Shown here piece by piece: positions 35,012 to 44,623 of a stretch of 64,000 nucleotides of DNA. The position numbers and the translations under genes were made by a program. Source of the DNA: Pseudomonas pohangensis (GTDB lineage: Bacteria; Pseudomonadota; Gammaproteobacteria; Pseudomonadales; Pseudomonadaceae). The notes below the pieces were generated by a model. That model did not search any database, had not been told where the DNA came from, and saw nothing but the letters and a program-made list of their open reading frames with translations. The stretch spans positions 3,286,001 through 3,350,000 of the forward strand of contig NZ_LT629785.1 of assembly GCF_900105995.1 (NCBI RefSeq), written 5' to 3'. Every line of letters begins with the position of its first letter. Positions within the stretch are counted from its first letter, which is position 1.

Positions 35012-36277
35012 TCAGAGGAAGATGCCGCGCAGAATCAGGAAGAACAGGATCGACAGACCCGCACCGACCGGCAGGGTGATTAACCAGGACATGAAGATCG
35101 AGCCGATCACGCCAAGGTTGAGCGCACCGATACCACGGGCTATGCCGACGCCCAGCACCGCGCCCACCAGCGTATGTGTGGTCGAAACCGGCAAGCCGAG
35201 TGCAGAGGCGCCCACCACGGTAGTCGCCGCGGCCAGCTCGGCGGCAAAACCGCGGCTAGGGGTCAGCTCGGTGATCTGCTTGCCGATGGTGGCAATTACC
35301 TTGTAGCCGTAGGTGGCCAGACCGATCACGATGCCGATGGCACCGAGCAGCAGTATCCAGCCCGGCACCGCACTTTTCGCGCCAGCAACAGCGGTACCGC
35401 CGGACTCGATCACGCCGACAATCGCCGCCAGCGGTCCGACCGCATTGGCCACGTCATTGGAACCGTGGGCGAAGGCCATCGAGCAGGCTGTGAACACCAT
35501 CAGCACGGCGAACACCTTCTCCACGCTGGCATAGTGGAAGTCCTTGTCGGCCTCGATATCAATGTGAATACGGCTGATCAGCACGATACCCAGCAGCATC
35601 ACCAGGAACCCTATCCCGAGCGCCAGCACCAGGCTCTCGCCACCACTCAGATTCAGGCCGATATGCTTGAGCCCCTTGGACAGGGTTACGATCGCCACCA
35701 TGAACCCGGTGAGGAACATGTACATCGGCACAAAACGCTTGGCATTGTTGAACGGCTTGTCGGTATTGATGATCAGCTTCTGCACGCTGATAAACAGGCC
35801 GAAGGACACCAGCCCGGCAAGTGTCGGGGAAACCACCCAGCTGGCCACAATCGGGCCGACTTCCGACCAGTGCACCGCATCCATCGAGACACCGACTGCG
35901 GCAAAACCGATCACGGCACCAACGATGGAGTGCGTAGTCGATACCGGCCATCCCTTGCGCGAAGCAATCAGCAGCCAGGTACCGGCGGCCAGTAGCGCCG
36001 ACATCATGCCCAGCACCATCAGGTCCGGACTGATCTGACTGGCGTCAACAATGCCGTTCTTGATGGTGTCGGTGACTTCACCACCGGCCAGATAGGCACC
36101 GCAGAACTCGAAAATCATGGCGATAAAGATCGCCTGCTTGATCGTCAGTGCGCGCGAACCCACCGAGGTACCCATGGCATTGGCTACATCATTGGCACCC
36201 ACACCCCAGGCCATGAAAAAACCGAAGGCGCAGGCCAGCAAGAGCAGCAGCGTGCCGTATTCACTAATCATCGACAT
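35012..36277 (-). CDS. pit: Low-affinity phosphate transporter Pit
   Basis: A 421-residue inner-membrane PHO4/Pit family protein with about 10-11 transmembrane segments. The duplicated signature is clear: GANDVANAMGTSVGSRAL near residue 27 and HGSNDVANAVGPLAAI near residue 270. It imports metal-phosphate with protons. The second and last gene of a DUF47-pit operon, with a 35-base gap, a pairing found throughout bacteria. Confidence 0.94.
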   Translation of the reverse strand: MSMISEYGTLLLLLACAFGFFMAWGVGANDVANAMGTSVGSRALTIKQAIFIAMIFEFCGAYLAGGEVTDTIKNGIVDASQISPDLMVLGMMSALLAAGTWLLIASRKGWPVSTTHSIVGAVIGFAAVGVSMDAVHWSEVGPIVASWVVSPTLAGLVSFGLFISVQKLIINTDKPFNNAKRFVPMYMFLTGFMVAIVTLSKGLKHIGLNLSGGESLVLALGIGFLVMLLGIVLISRIHIDIEADKDFHYASVEKVFAVLMVFTACSMAFAHGSNDVANAVGPLAAIVGVIESGGTAVAGAKSAVPGWILLLGAIGIVIGLATYGYKVIATIGKQITELTPSRGFAAELAAATTVVGASALGLPVSTTHTLVGAVLGVGIARGIGALNLGVIGSIFMSWLITLPVGAGLSILFFLILRGIFL

Positions 36278-36312
36278 AAGAAATTACCTTGAGATTCGCA
36301 AAAGACTGCCGC

Positions 36313-36990
36313 TTAGCGCGCCAGCAGCTGTTCCAGCCGATAGCCGACACGCTGCGCGCGGTCCGCTACCTCGCCAATCCAGTTGATGATCTGGTAAAGA
36401 AACATCACATCTACCGGAGGTAATTCCTTCTCCACCTTGAACAAGGCCCGCCGCACATCTATCTGTAAATGATCGGTTTCGTTCTCGATAGCATCCAGCT
36501 CGGCAATCATGGCTTCCACCAGAGTAGCCTCACGACCGCTGAAACCTGACTCGAGCAATTCATCCAGCTCATTCATGGCTTTCAGCGCCTGGGCGCTGGC
36601 ATCTACCGTGCGCTGCACATACGTCAGCATCAGCGCGCTGACCGACTCCGGAATGGCCATTTCGCGGCCCAGCATCAGCCCGGCGATGTCCTTGGCGCGA
36701 TTAGCCACTTTGTCCTGTACACTGAGCAACTCCAGCAAATCCGAGCGTGGCACGGGCAAGAACAGGCTTTTCGGCAGATTTCGCCGAACGCCTTTCTTCA
36801 GCACATCCGCTTCCATTTCAAGGCGGGTCATTTGCTGCTGGATTTGTTCAACCATTGCCCAGTCGCCTGCCACAACAGCAGTAAACAGGGGCACCAGGCA
36901 GGCAGCACATTCGTGCGCCTTGGCCATATGCTGCTGCATGGGCTTGATTGGCGAACGGCCAAACAGGCTGATAAAAGGATTGGTTGGCAT
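36313..36990 (-). CDS. PhoU-like Pit accessory protein (DUF47)
   Basis: A 225-residue, all-helical cytosolic protein of the DUF47/TIGR00153 family, related to PhoU. The N-terminus FISLFGRSPIKPMQQHM and the repeated E-x3-D-type helix motifs (NRAKDIAGLML, EIADRAQR-like GEVADRAQRVG) are typical. DUF47 proteins are thought to modulate Pit transporters encoded beside them. Divergent from the CYTH gene across 82 bases. Confidence 0.92.
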   Translation of the reverse strand: MPTNPFISLFGRSPIKPMQQHMAKAHECAACLVPLFTAVVAGDWAMVEQIQQQMTRLEMEADVLKKGVRRNLPKSLFLPVPRSDLLELLSVQDKVANRAKDIAGLMLGREMAIPESVSALMLTYVQRTVDASAQALKAMNELDELLESGFSGREATLVEAMIAELDAIENETDHLQIDVRRALFKVEKELPPVDVMFLYQIINWIGEVADRAQRVGYRLEQLLAR

Positions 36991-37017
36991 GGGCGTCCCC
37001 GATTGAGTTGGTTACCC

Positions 37018-37040
37018 AGTATAAGCCGCGATTGTTTTTT
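37018..37040 (-). promoter_or_regulatory. Candidate promoter of the DUF47-pit operon
   Basis: A good minus-strand -10 (TATACT, 37018-37023) lies about 28 bases before the DUF47 start; the -35 region at 17-base spacing (TTACGA) is weak. No PHO box was seen. Confidence 0.35.
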
Positions 37041-37072
37041 TCGTAACAAACTCCTACAACGAGCAAAGTGCC

Positions 37073-38437
37073 ATGCCGACAGAAACCGAAATAAAACTGC
37101 GTACCAGCCGGGCAACCCTCGAGGCCCTGCGCGAGCACCCGCTGCTGAAGAAACGCAACAAGTCCGGCTGGCAAAAGCACGCACTGTCCAACCAGTATTT
37201 CGACACCCCAGACCACGCTCTGGCTGACGCCAAGGTGGCATTACGCCTGCGCCGTGACGGCGAGCACGTCATCCAGACCCTGAAAAGCCGCGGCCAGAGC
37301 GTAGCCGGCCTGTCCGAGCGCAATGAGTGGAACTGGCCGCTGCAAAGCGCCGAACTGGAGCTGAGCAAGCTGGATGACAGCTGCTGGCCCGCCAGCCTCG
37401 CCGGACTCGACAAAAACACCCTGCAGCCGATTTTCAGCACCGACTTCGTCCGCGACAAGGCCGATATTGCCTGGGGCCGCGGCAAGGCCAGGGTATCCAT
37501 CGAAGCGGCCCTCGACCTCGGGCAGGCCTGCACCGGTGCGCAGCAGGAAGAGATCTGCGAACTGGAACTGGAGCTGCGCGCCGGCGAACCTGCCGCCCTG
37601 CTTGAGCTGGCCATCGAGCTGGCCACCGATCTACCGTTGATGCCCTGCGATATCAGCAAGGCCGAGCGCGGTTATCGCCTGTTTGACCCCGCCAGTTACA
37701 GCCTGAGCCTGCCGGCACCAGCGCTGCAGGCCGGGCAAGCACTGGATGATGTATTTGCCGCAATCGCCTGGCACCTGCTGGGCAGCAGCCAGCGCCTGGC
37801 CGAGCAATATCGCTTCAACGGGCACTGGAAGCTGCTGGAACAGTGGCTGCAACAACTCACCGACTTGCGCGCCCTGCTCGCCAGCCTCGGCCAGGCAGCC
37901 CCGCGCGTCAGCAGTCATGCTTTGCGCGAAACGCTGGACGCGCTGCTCAATGCCTGGCGCCCGCTGGTTCTGTCCGGCCAGCAGGACGAATCCATCCGCC
38001 AGCAGGCACCCGCACTCTTTGCTGAAGAATTGGGCCAAACCCGCTGGGGCCTTTTCTCGCTGCAGGCTTCACTCTGGTTATTGCAACGCAGCTGGCAAAC
38101 TGGCCGCAATGCACGCGGCAACCGCCAGGGCCAGGCGACTATCGATAACTGGTTACCGCGCCTGCTTGGCGAAGAAGCGCTGGCCCTGCAGCTCACTCGC
38201 TATCAGCAACAACCCGAAGACCTCGCCGAGCAATTGCCGCGCATCGAGCGTCTGCTGGTCTGGCTGCGCCACGCTCGTCAGGTACTTGAGGTGCCTGAAG
38301 TTGACCGGCTGTACGGTGAACTGCTCAAACTGGAAGCGCTGGCCCGCCAGCCGATCGACGCCGGGCAGTTGGCCGCACGCACCCTGCAGGCCCATACTGT
38401 GGCAACGCTGCGTGCCTGGAAGCAGCTGGGCAACTAG
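37073..38437 (+). CDS. CYTH-domain inorganic triphosphatase with CHAD-like C-terminus
   Basis: A 454-residue protein. The CYTH signature E-x-E-x-K is at residues 4-8 (TETEIKL), with strands forming the triphosphate tunnel to about residue 205 (EICELELELRAGE). Residues 225-454 are helical and histidine/arginine containing, resembling a degenerate CHAD domain. E. coli YgiF, with this build, hydrolyses tripolyphosphate. The neighbours Pit and DUF47 also concern phosphate. Same place as PA5209. Confidence 0.88.
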   Translation: MPTETEIKLRTSRATLEALREHPLLKKRNKSGWQKHALSNQYFDTPDHALADAKVALRLRRDGEHVIQTLKSRGQSVAGLSERNEWNWPLQSAELELSKLDDSCWPASLAGLDKNTLQPIFSTDFVRDKADIAWGRGKARVSIEAALDLGQACTGAQQEEICELELELRAGEPAALLELAIELATDLPLMPCDISKAERGYRLFDPASYSLSLPAPALQAGQALDDVFAAIAWHLLGSSQRLAEQYRFNGHWKLLEQWLQQLTDLRALLASLGQAAPRVSSHALRETLDALLNAWRPLVLSGQQDESIRQQAPALFAEELGQTRWGLFSLQASLWLLQRSWQTGRNARGNRQGQATIDNWLPRLLGEEALALQLTRYQQQPEDLAEQLPRIERLLVWLRHARQVLEVPEVDRLYGELLKLEALARQPIDAGQLAARTLQAHTVATLRAWKQLGN

Positions 38438-38484
38438 ATCCACTGCTCCAGCCTGACCCAGGCCAAATCGACCGAGGGAGCCCC

Positions 38485-40269
38485 ATGTCCGCCAACCTTT
38501 CGTTCACTCAGGATCATTTGCTGGATCTGGGCGAGATACTGCTCGAACTGGTCAACCAGTCACGCCTATCCCAGGATACTGCCGAGCACGTTCTGGCGAT
38601 TCGCCGCAGTGCAGTGAACAACCAGCAACATCCTCTGGAGTTTCTCGCCGCGCAGAAGCTGGAGGACCTCGCCAACCCCGGCCGCAAACTCGATCTGGAA
38701 ACCCTCACCCGCTGGCTCGCCGAACTCGCCGGCCAACCCTATCTGCGCATCGACCCGCTGAAGATCGATGTGGCGGCCGTGACCCCGCTGATGTCGCACG
38801 CCTTTGCCCAGCGCCACAAGATTCTTGCAGTGGCGGTCGATAGCCAATCCGTCACCATCGCCACCGCCCAGCCGTTTGTCAGCAGCTGGGAAGCCAACCT
38901 GCTGCATGTGCTCAAACGGCCGATCAAGCGGGTAGTGGTCAGCCCGGTCGACCTGCAACGTTTCACCAACGAATTCTACCGACTGGCGCGCTCGGTCAGC
39001 GGCGCCAACGCCGGCGAGACCAAGATCAGCGGCGTCAGCAACTTCGAACAACTGCTCAATATCGGTGCCAGTGACAAGGCGCCGGATGCTGACGATGCGC
39101 ACATCATCAATATCGTTGACTGGATTTTCCAGTACGCCTACCAGCAGCGCGCCAGCGACATTCATATCGAGCCGCGGCGCGAGCAAGGCACCGTGCGCTT
39201 CCGCATTGATGGCGTACTGCACAACGTCTACCAGTTCCCGCCACAGGTGACCATGGCCATCGTCAGCCGCCTGAAGAGCCTGGGGCGGATGAACGTGGCG
39301 GAGAAACGCAAACCCCAGGATGGACGGGTCAAGACCAAGACCCCGGAAGGTGGCGAAGTGGAGCTGCGGCTGGCCACGCTACCCACCGCCTTTGGCGAAA
39401 AGATGGTGATGCGTATCTTCGACCCGGAAGTATTGCTGAAGAACCCTGACCAGCTGGGTTTCTCGGCCGACGACCTGCGGCGCTGGGAAAGCATGACCAT
39501 GCAGCCCAACGGCATCATTCTGGTCACCGGCCCGACCGGCTCGGGCAAGACCACCACGCTGTACACCACGCTCAAGTTGCTGGCCACGCCGGAAGTCAAC
39601 GTCTGCACTATCGAAGATCCGATCGAGATGATCGAAGGCACCTTCAACCAGATGCAGGTCCAGCACAATATCGACCTGACCTTCGCCAGCGGCGTACGCG
39701 CACTGATGCGCCAGGATCCGGACATCATCATGGTCGGCGAGATCCGCGACCTGGAAACCGCCGAGATGGCCATTCAGGCAGCCCTCACCGGCCATCTGGT
39801 GCTCTCCACCCTGCACACCAACGACGCACCCAGCGCCATCACCCGCCTGCTGGAACTGGGCGTGCCCTATTACCTGCTCAAGGCCACCCTGCTCGGCGTC
39901 ATGGCCCAGCGTCTGGTGCGCACCCTGTGTCCGCAGTGCAAGGCCCCCGTGGAGATTGACGAGAGCGACTGGCAAGCCCTGACCCGCCCCTGGAGCGCCC
40001 CGCTACCAACCCAGGCCCATCGTGCCGTGGGTTGTACCGAGTGTCGCGACACCGGCTATCGCGGCCGCGCCGGGGTCTACGAAATCATGCTGCTCAACGA
40101 TGGCATCAAGCCGCTGATCACCGCCGACACCGACCTGATCACCCTGCGTCGCCAGGCCTTCAAGGAAGGCATGCGCAGCCTGCGTCTGTCCGGCGCGCAA
40201 AAGGTTGCGGCCGGCCTGACCACCATCGAAGAGGTGCTGCGCGTAACCCCGCAGAGCGAGCAAAAGTAG
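38485..40269 (+). CDS. Orphan GspE/PilB-type secretion ATPase
   Basis: A 594-residue type II secretion/type IV pilus ATPase. The N-terminal region (about 1-150) resembles the T2SSE_N/MshEN domain; the core has Walker A GPTGSGKTT (about 349), the Asp and His boxes (RQDPDIIMVGEIRDLETAE, TGHLVLSTLHTND) and a four-cysteine zinc motif (CPQC near 482, CTEC near 516). No pilin, secretin or other assembly gene is nearby, so its partner machine is unknown. It corresponds in place to PA5210. GAGGGAG precedes the ATG. It begins 47 bases after the CYTH gene. Confidence 0.9.
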   Translation: MSANLSFTQDHLLDLGEILLELVNQSRLSQDTAEHVLAIRRSAVNNQQHPLEFLAAQKLEDLANPGRKLDLETLTRWLAELAGQPYLRIDPLKIDVAAVTPLMSHAFAQRHKILAVAVDSQSVTIATAQPFVSSWEANLLHVLKRPIKRVVVSPVDLQRFTNEFYRLARSVSGANAGETKISGVSNFEQLLNIGASDKAPDADDAHIINIVDWIFQYAYQQRASDIHIEPRREQGTVRFRIDGVLHNVYQFPPQVTMAIVSRLKSLGRMNVAEKRKPQDGRVKTKTPEGGEVELRLATLPTAFGEKMVMRIFDPEVLLKNPDQLGFSADDLRRWESMTMQPNGIILVTGPTGSGKTTTLYTTLKLLATPEVNVCTIEDPIEMIEGTFNQMQVQHNIDLTFASGVRALMRQDPDIIMVGEIRDLETAEMAIQAALTGHLVLSTLHTNDAPSAITRLLELGVPYYLLKATLLGVMAQRLVRTLCPQCKAPVEIDESDWQALTRPWSAPLPTQAHRAVGCTECRDTGYRGRAGVYEIMLLNDGIKPLITADTDLITLRRQAFKEGMRSLRLSGAQKVAAGLTTIEEVLRVTPQSEQK

Positions 40270-40273
40270 TCTG

Positions 40274-40296
40274 GCGCCTCCGCACCTGGCGCTTTT
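40274..40296 (+). terminator. Weak terminator after the GspE-like gene
   Basis: A 5-bp stem (GCGCC/GGCGC, nine-base loop) followed by TTTT, just after the stop codon. The short stem makes read-through into the diguanylate cyclase gene possible. Confidence 0.35.
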
Positions 40297-40417
40297 CAGG
40301 GCCGGGTCTTTATGCGCAGGCCTTCTCCCTGACAATTGCACAAGGCAATCGCACGGGACAGACAATCCGTCTCGGGCTACTCTCGAAATCTCTCCACGCC
40401 ACAAGAACGCAGACCCG

Positions 40418-42127
40418 ATGAGCCTGCCCGGTCGAAAATCCGCATTCCTGCACCTGATCCTGCTCTGCCTGCTGCTGGTCTGGGCAAGGGCTGGCTGGGC
40501 GCAGCCCGTGCAGATCAATAGCAAGTCCGAAGGCTATGCCGGTCTGCTCAGCCAGGTGCTCGAGGAGCAAGGCACACCCCTCGATCTGCCACAAGCCATG
40601 GCACTCTTTCGCCAGGGGCGCGGCCAGCCCGGCAAGAGTCCCATCCTCAATTTCGGCATCGACAGCCCGCCCGTCTGGCTGCAACTGGAACTGGACAACC
40701 CGGCAGATCAGCCCGTTGCCGTGATGGTCGTGAGCGGGACCACCTGGATAGACCATCTGCAACTGTCGCTGGTGCAGGCGGACAAGCTGCTGGGGCAATG
40801 GCAAATGGGCGATACTCTGCCCGGCGCCAAACAGCTGATCCCCGGAATTGGCTTTGCTACCCGGCTGCTGATACCGCCAGGACGCAGTGAACTGTATCTG
40901 CGCGCGGCAAGCCCGGACCCGCTGGTGCTGCCGATAGAGGTGCTGGATGTCGATGTTTTCGATGCGCGCCAGCACGAATACAGATTCGTCTACGGCCTGA
41001 TCTACGGCTTTCTGCTCTCGATGATTGTCTACAACAGCATGCTGTATATCGGCTTGCGTGATCGCAGTTACCTGCATTATTCGCTATACCTTGCGCTGTT
41101 TGGCCTGCTCAACATGACCTATACCGGCCACGGCTTTGCCTGGTTCTGGCCGGACAACCCGTCATTCCAGAACCACTGCATCCTGCTCATGATGGTGATG
41201 TTCGGTTGTAGTGGGCTGGCCTTCACCAGCAGTTTTCTCTCGCTGGAAAGATACGCCCCGAAATCCCTGCGCCTGCTGCAAGCGCTATGCATCCTTGCTC
41301 TGGCCAGCCAGGCCTTCAGCCTGCTGTTCAACGCACAGGCGGCGGAAACCCTGGCCGCCTTCGTTTTTGCGCTGGTTGCCTCGCTAGGCATGCTGTTACT
41401 GGGCATTCTTGCGCTCAAGCACCGGCACGTTGCCGGTCACTACTACCTGGCCGCCATGTTTTTCGGCATGCTCGGTACGCTGATCACCACGCTGACCGTC
41501 TGGGGGCTGCTGCCCTTCACCGGCTGGAATTATGGCGCAATCAAGATCGGCATCATCCTGCAGGCCATCCTGCTGGCCCTGGGCCTGAGCTTCAAAGTCC
41601 GGCAGCAGCAGAAAAGCCGCCTGCAGGCCGAACGCATGGCCGAACGCGATCCGTTGACCGGCCTGCACAACCGCCGCGGTTTCAATGAGCAGGCTGCCGC
41701 AATCTGGAGCACAGCCGTGCGCAACCAGCGGCCGCTAAGCCTGATCATGCTCGATCTGGATCACTTCAAGACCATCAACGACCTGCACGGTCATGCTACC
41801 GGCGACAAGGCGCTGAAACTGACAGCCGACATGCTCGCGCAAAACTGCCGTGGCGGTGATGTACTGGGTCGCTGGGGCGGCGAGGAATTTCTGCTGCTGT
41901 TGCCGGAAACCGGCATTTCCGAAGCCCAGGCCCTTGCCGAACGCTTGCGGATGGAAATCCAGACACTGGAGCTTGCAGAAAGCCACACGAAACTCGCGCT
42001 GAGCGCCAGCTTCGGGGTGATCGAGCGTTCCTCCCAGGGCCAGCTGGAACAGCTGATCAACCAGGCAGACCGGCTGCTGTATGTCGCCAAACACAGCGGG
42101 CGCAACCGGGTATGCCGCGAGGACTAG
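40418..42127 (+). CDS. Membrane diguanylate cyclase, 7TMR-DISM plus GGDEF
   Basis: A 569-residue protein. Signal peptide (1-29, LLCLLLVWARAGWA), a periplasmic DISMED2-type sensor (about 40-165), seven transmembrane helices (about 180-395) and a cytosolic GGDEF domain. The active site is GGEEF at 487-491, so cyclase activity is expected. An intact inhibitory site RxxD (RGGD, 478-481) lies five residues before it, so feedback by c-di-GMP is likely. DISMED2 domains often bind carbohydrates; the ligand is unknown. It follows the GspE-like ATPase on the same strand and its stop overlaps the convergent L,D-transpeptidase gene by four bases. Confidence 0.9.
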   Translation: MSLPGRKSAFLHLILLCLLLVWARAGWAQPVQINSKSEGYAGLLSQVLEEQGTPLDLPQAMALFRQGRGQPGKSPILNFGIDSPPVWLQLELDNPADQPVAVMVVSGTTWIDHLQLSLVQADKLLGQWQMGDTLPGAKQLIPGIGFATRLLIPPGRSELYLRAASPDPLVLPIEVLDVDVFDARQHEYRFVYGLIYGFLLSMIVYNSMLYIGLRDRSYLHYSLYLALFGLLNMTYTGHGFAWFWPDNPSFQNHCILLMMVMFGCSGLAFTSSFLSLERYAPKSLRLLQALCILALASQAFSLLFNAQAAETLAAFVFALVASLGMLLLGILALKHRHVAGHYYLAAMFFGMLGTLITTLTVWGLLPFTGWNYGAIKIGIILQAILLALGLSFKVRQQQKSRLQAERMAERDPLTGLHNRRGFNEQAAAIWSTAVRNQRPLSLIMLDLDHFKTINDLHGHATGDKALKLTADMLAQNCRGGDVLGRWGGEEFLLLLPETGISEAQALAERLRMEIQTLELAESHTKLALSASFGVIERSSQGQLEQLINQADRLLYVAKHSGRNRVCRED

Positions 42128-42849
42128 CCGCGGCTGACGACCTGCCGGCTGCGCATGGCTGCGGCTACGCGCTGCGGCTTGCAGTTGAGGTAATCCGAGC
42201 GCTGCAGCCAGCGGCGATCCGGGTACCAGGAAAACATGAACTGGCCACCCTTGAGGTTATCGATGACCATTCGCGCCACTTCCGGGCGCACCGCAGGGCA
42301 ACCCAGACTGCGGCCAATCCGTCCCTGCTTGCTGATCCAGCGCGGGTTCACGTAGTCCGCCGCATGAATAACGATCGCACGCTCGCGGGCACGATCGTTT
42401 ACTCCCAGCTCCAGGCCGTCCATGCGCAATGAGTAACCGTGTTTGCCCAGATAGGTTTCCTCGGTACGGAACAGCCCGAGGCTGGACTGGTAGCTGCCGA
42501 CGCTGTTGGAGAAACGCGTAGCAAAGTTTTCCCCGGACATCCGCCCATGGGCAACGAAGTCGCGCAACAGCAGACGATTGCGTTGCAGGTCAAACACCCA
42601 AAGGCGCCGCGCCGAAGAAGGCTGCGAGTAATCGATAACCGCCAGCCGTTGTGCCGGTTCGGCACCGTTGTTGACCGCACACTGCATGGCGGCAATCGCA
42701 TGTTTCAGCGCCTGCTGGTTGATTCCGGGAGCCACTCGCGACAATTTGTCCACCAGAGGCTGGTAGGATGGCGTAGCGGCCAGCAGCTGTTGGGACGAAA
42801 TACCCGCGACAGCGAGGCTCAGGAAAAGCCTGCAGAAAAGTTTGAACAT
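42124..42849 (-). CDS. Murein L,D-transpeptidase catalytic-domain protein (YkuD_2 type)
   Basis: A 241-residue secreted protein: signal peptide (1-25, LFLSLAVAGISSQQLLAA) and a catalytic domain of the YkuD_2 family with His162 (IVIHAADY) and Cys184 (GRSLGCPAVR). Such proteins are predicted to make or cut L,D-linkages in peptidoglycan or attach proteins to it. It is transcribed away from a second, unlike L,D-transpeptidase gene across a 137-base gap. Confidence 0.85.
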   Translation of the reverse strand: MFKLFCRLFLSLAVAGISSQQLLAATPSYQPLVDKLSRVAPGINQQALKHAIAAMQCAVNNGAEPAQRLAVIDYSQPSSARRLWVFDLQRNRLLLRDFVAHGRMSGENFATRFSNSVGSYQSSLGLFRTEETYLGKHGYSLRMDGLELGVNDRARERAIVIHAADYVNPRWISKQGRIGRSLGCPAVRPEVARMVIDNLKGGQFMFSWYPDRRWLQRSDYLNCKPQRVAAAMRSRQVVSRG

Positions 42850-42986
42850 GCTTGGAACGACCTCTTGAAGCGCGTGTTGCAGACATCCTGTCGCTGACTG
42901 ACTGCGTTGTTATGGTCCCCCCGGAACCACTTATTGCCGGGGGTCGGGCAGCCTTGATGGGCGTCATATTAACTGGAGCGGTGCGA

Positions 42987-44570
42987 TTGTACAAAAAATG
43001 CTCAATTTTTATCGGCTTTCTGCTGATCAGCGCACAGTTGATGCCGCTGGCCAGCGCAGAAACATCCCTTCAGCCACAGCAGGGATTGCCCGCCAACTGC
43101 CCCGGAATGCCCATCAATTACAGCAGTGAAAATCGCCAACGGCTGGAAGATTTCTACCAGCAGCGCAGCATGCAGCCGGCCTGGGTAAACCCCGGCCAGC
43201 TTGAAGCGCTCGCCACCCAGCTGGAGCAGCTGGCCGACGACGGACTGAATCCGGCCAACTACCAGCTGCAAAACATTCGTCAGCTGATCGCCCACCCCGC
43301 CACCCCGGCAGCCCGGCCGGATTGCCGGGATCTTCTCGTCAGCCAGGCCTACCTGCAAGCGCTGCATGATCTCAGCCGTGGCCGCCTGCAGCAGAGCGCG
43401 ATCGAGCCGCTCTGGCATTCCGAGCTGACACCGCCGCCGAGCAGCTCGGTCACGCTGAGCCCAAACCAGCTGGCGCTGAATGACTTGCCGCAGGCCTTCA
43501 ACGAAGCCCGCCCAAACACCTTCCAGTACCAGCGCTTGCGCCAGAGCTATGCACAATTGCGCCAGCGTGCCTTGCCCGACTGGCCAAAAATTGCCGGAGG
43601 GCCGCTGCTCAAGGCCGGTATGCGGGATCCGCGCATCCCGGCCATAGAAGAACGCCTGATCAGTGAAGGCTACCTGCCGGCCAGCGCCGCCAACCCGACC
43701 GACACGCAATACGGCCCGCAGGTCTTGGCGGCGATGCAGGAATTCCAGCGCCGCCATGGCTTGCAGCCTGACGGGATCATCGGCCCCGGCACCCTGACGG
43801 AGCTGAATGTCAGCGCTGCCCAGCGCCGCGACCAGCTGCGCATCAATCTGGAACGCTGGCGCTGGATCACCCCGGATATAGAGGCCGAGTCACTGCTGGT
43901 CGATATCGACGGTGCCCATCTGAGCTATTACCGCGATCAGGACCTGATCTGGAAAACCCGCACCCAGGTCGGTCGCGCCGAGCGCCAGACGCCATCACTC
44001 AAGTCGATGCTGACGCGACTGACGCTGAATCCGACCTGGACGGTGCCACCGACCATCCTCAAGAAGGACAAGCTGCCGGCGATTCGCGCCAATCCCGACT
44101 TTCTTGCCGAGCACGAATTGCGCGTGCTGGATTTCCAGGGCAATGAACTGGACCCGGCCACGGTGGACTGGCAGCGGCCCGGCGGCATCATGCTGCGTCA
44201 GGACGCCGGACCGAACAACCCGCTGGGGCAGATGGCCTTGCGCTTTCCCAATCCCTTCTCGGTGTACCTGCACGACACACCGAGCCAGGCCCTGTTCGCC
44301 AAATCACCGCGCACCTTCAGCTCCGGCTGTGTTCGCGTCGAAGGCGTCAACCGGGTGCTGGAACTGCTGCTGACACCTGCCGAGCAACAACAGGTCAGTG
44401 ACATGCTGGCCAGTGGCCGCACCGTGGAGTACCGCTTGCCACGTCAGGTGCCGATTGTCATGGCCTACTGGACTGCAGAAGCGGACGAGAACGGACAGCC
44501 GCTATACCGCCCGGATATCTACGGGCATGATGCCAGGCTCGTGGCAGCGCTCAACGCGGCAACCCGCTGA
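42987..44570 (+). CDS. YcbB/LdtD-type L,D-transpeptidase
   Basis: A 527-residue periplasmic enzyme. A signal peptide (YKKCSIFIGFLLISAQLMPL, cut near ASA-ET) is followed by a scaffold region, a peptidoglycan-binding domain (about 235-275, AMQEFQRRHGLQPDGIIGP) and a YkuD domain ending in SSGCVRVEG with Cys448. YcbB-like enzymes form 3-3 cross-links. The most likely start is a TTG at 42987: GGAG lies eight bases upstream and the signal peptide begins right there. An in-frame ATG at 42957 has no ribosome-binding site. It precedes the QmcA-NfeD genes by 53 bases. Confidence 0.88.
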   Translation: MYKKCSIFIGFLLISAQLMPLASAETSLQPQQGLPANCPGMPINYSSENRQRLEDFYQQRSMQPAWVNPGQLEALATQLEQLADDGLNPANYQLQNIRQLIAHPATPAARPDCRDLLVSQAYLQALHDLSRGRLQQSAIEPLWHSELTPPPSSSVTLSPNQLALNDLPQAFNEARPNTFQYQRLRQSYAQLRQRALPDWPKIAGGPLLKAGMRDPRIPAIEERLISEGYLPASAANPTDTQYGPQVLAAMQEFQRRHGLQPDGIIGPGTLTELNVSAAQRRDQLRINLERWRWITPDIEAESLLVDIDGAHLSYYRDQDLIWKTRTQVGRAERQTPSLKSMLTRLTLNPTWTVPPTILKKDKLPAIRANPDFLAEHELRVLDFQGNELDPATVDWQRPGGIMLRQDAGPNNPLGQMALRFPNPFSVYLHDTPSQALFAKSPRTFSSGCVRVEGVNRVLELLLTPAEQQQVSDMLASGRTVEYRLPRQVPIVMAYWTAEADENGQPLYRPDIYGHDARLVAALNAATR

Positions 44571-44623
44571 GCCCTGCAGCCTAAAGAACTGATCCGCAAT
44601 ACCCAGCCCAGGAGATTCAATTC

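Noticed and set aside
36278..37072. PHO box for the pit operon
   Set aside because: No tandem CTGTCAT-like repeats are present upstream of either divergent gene.
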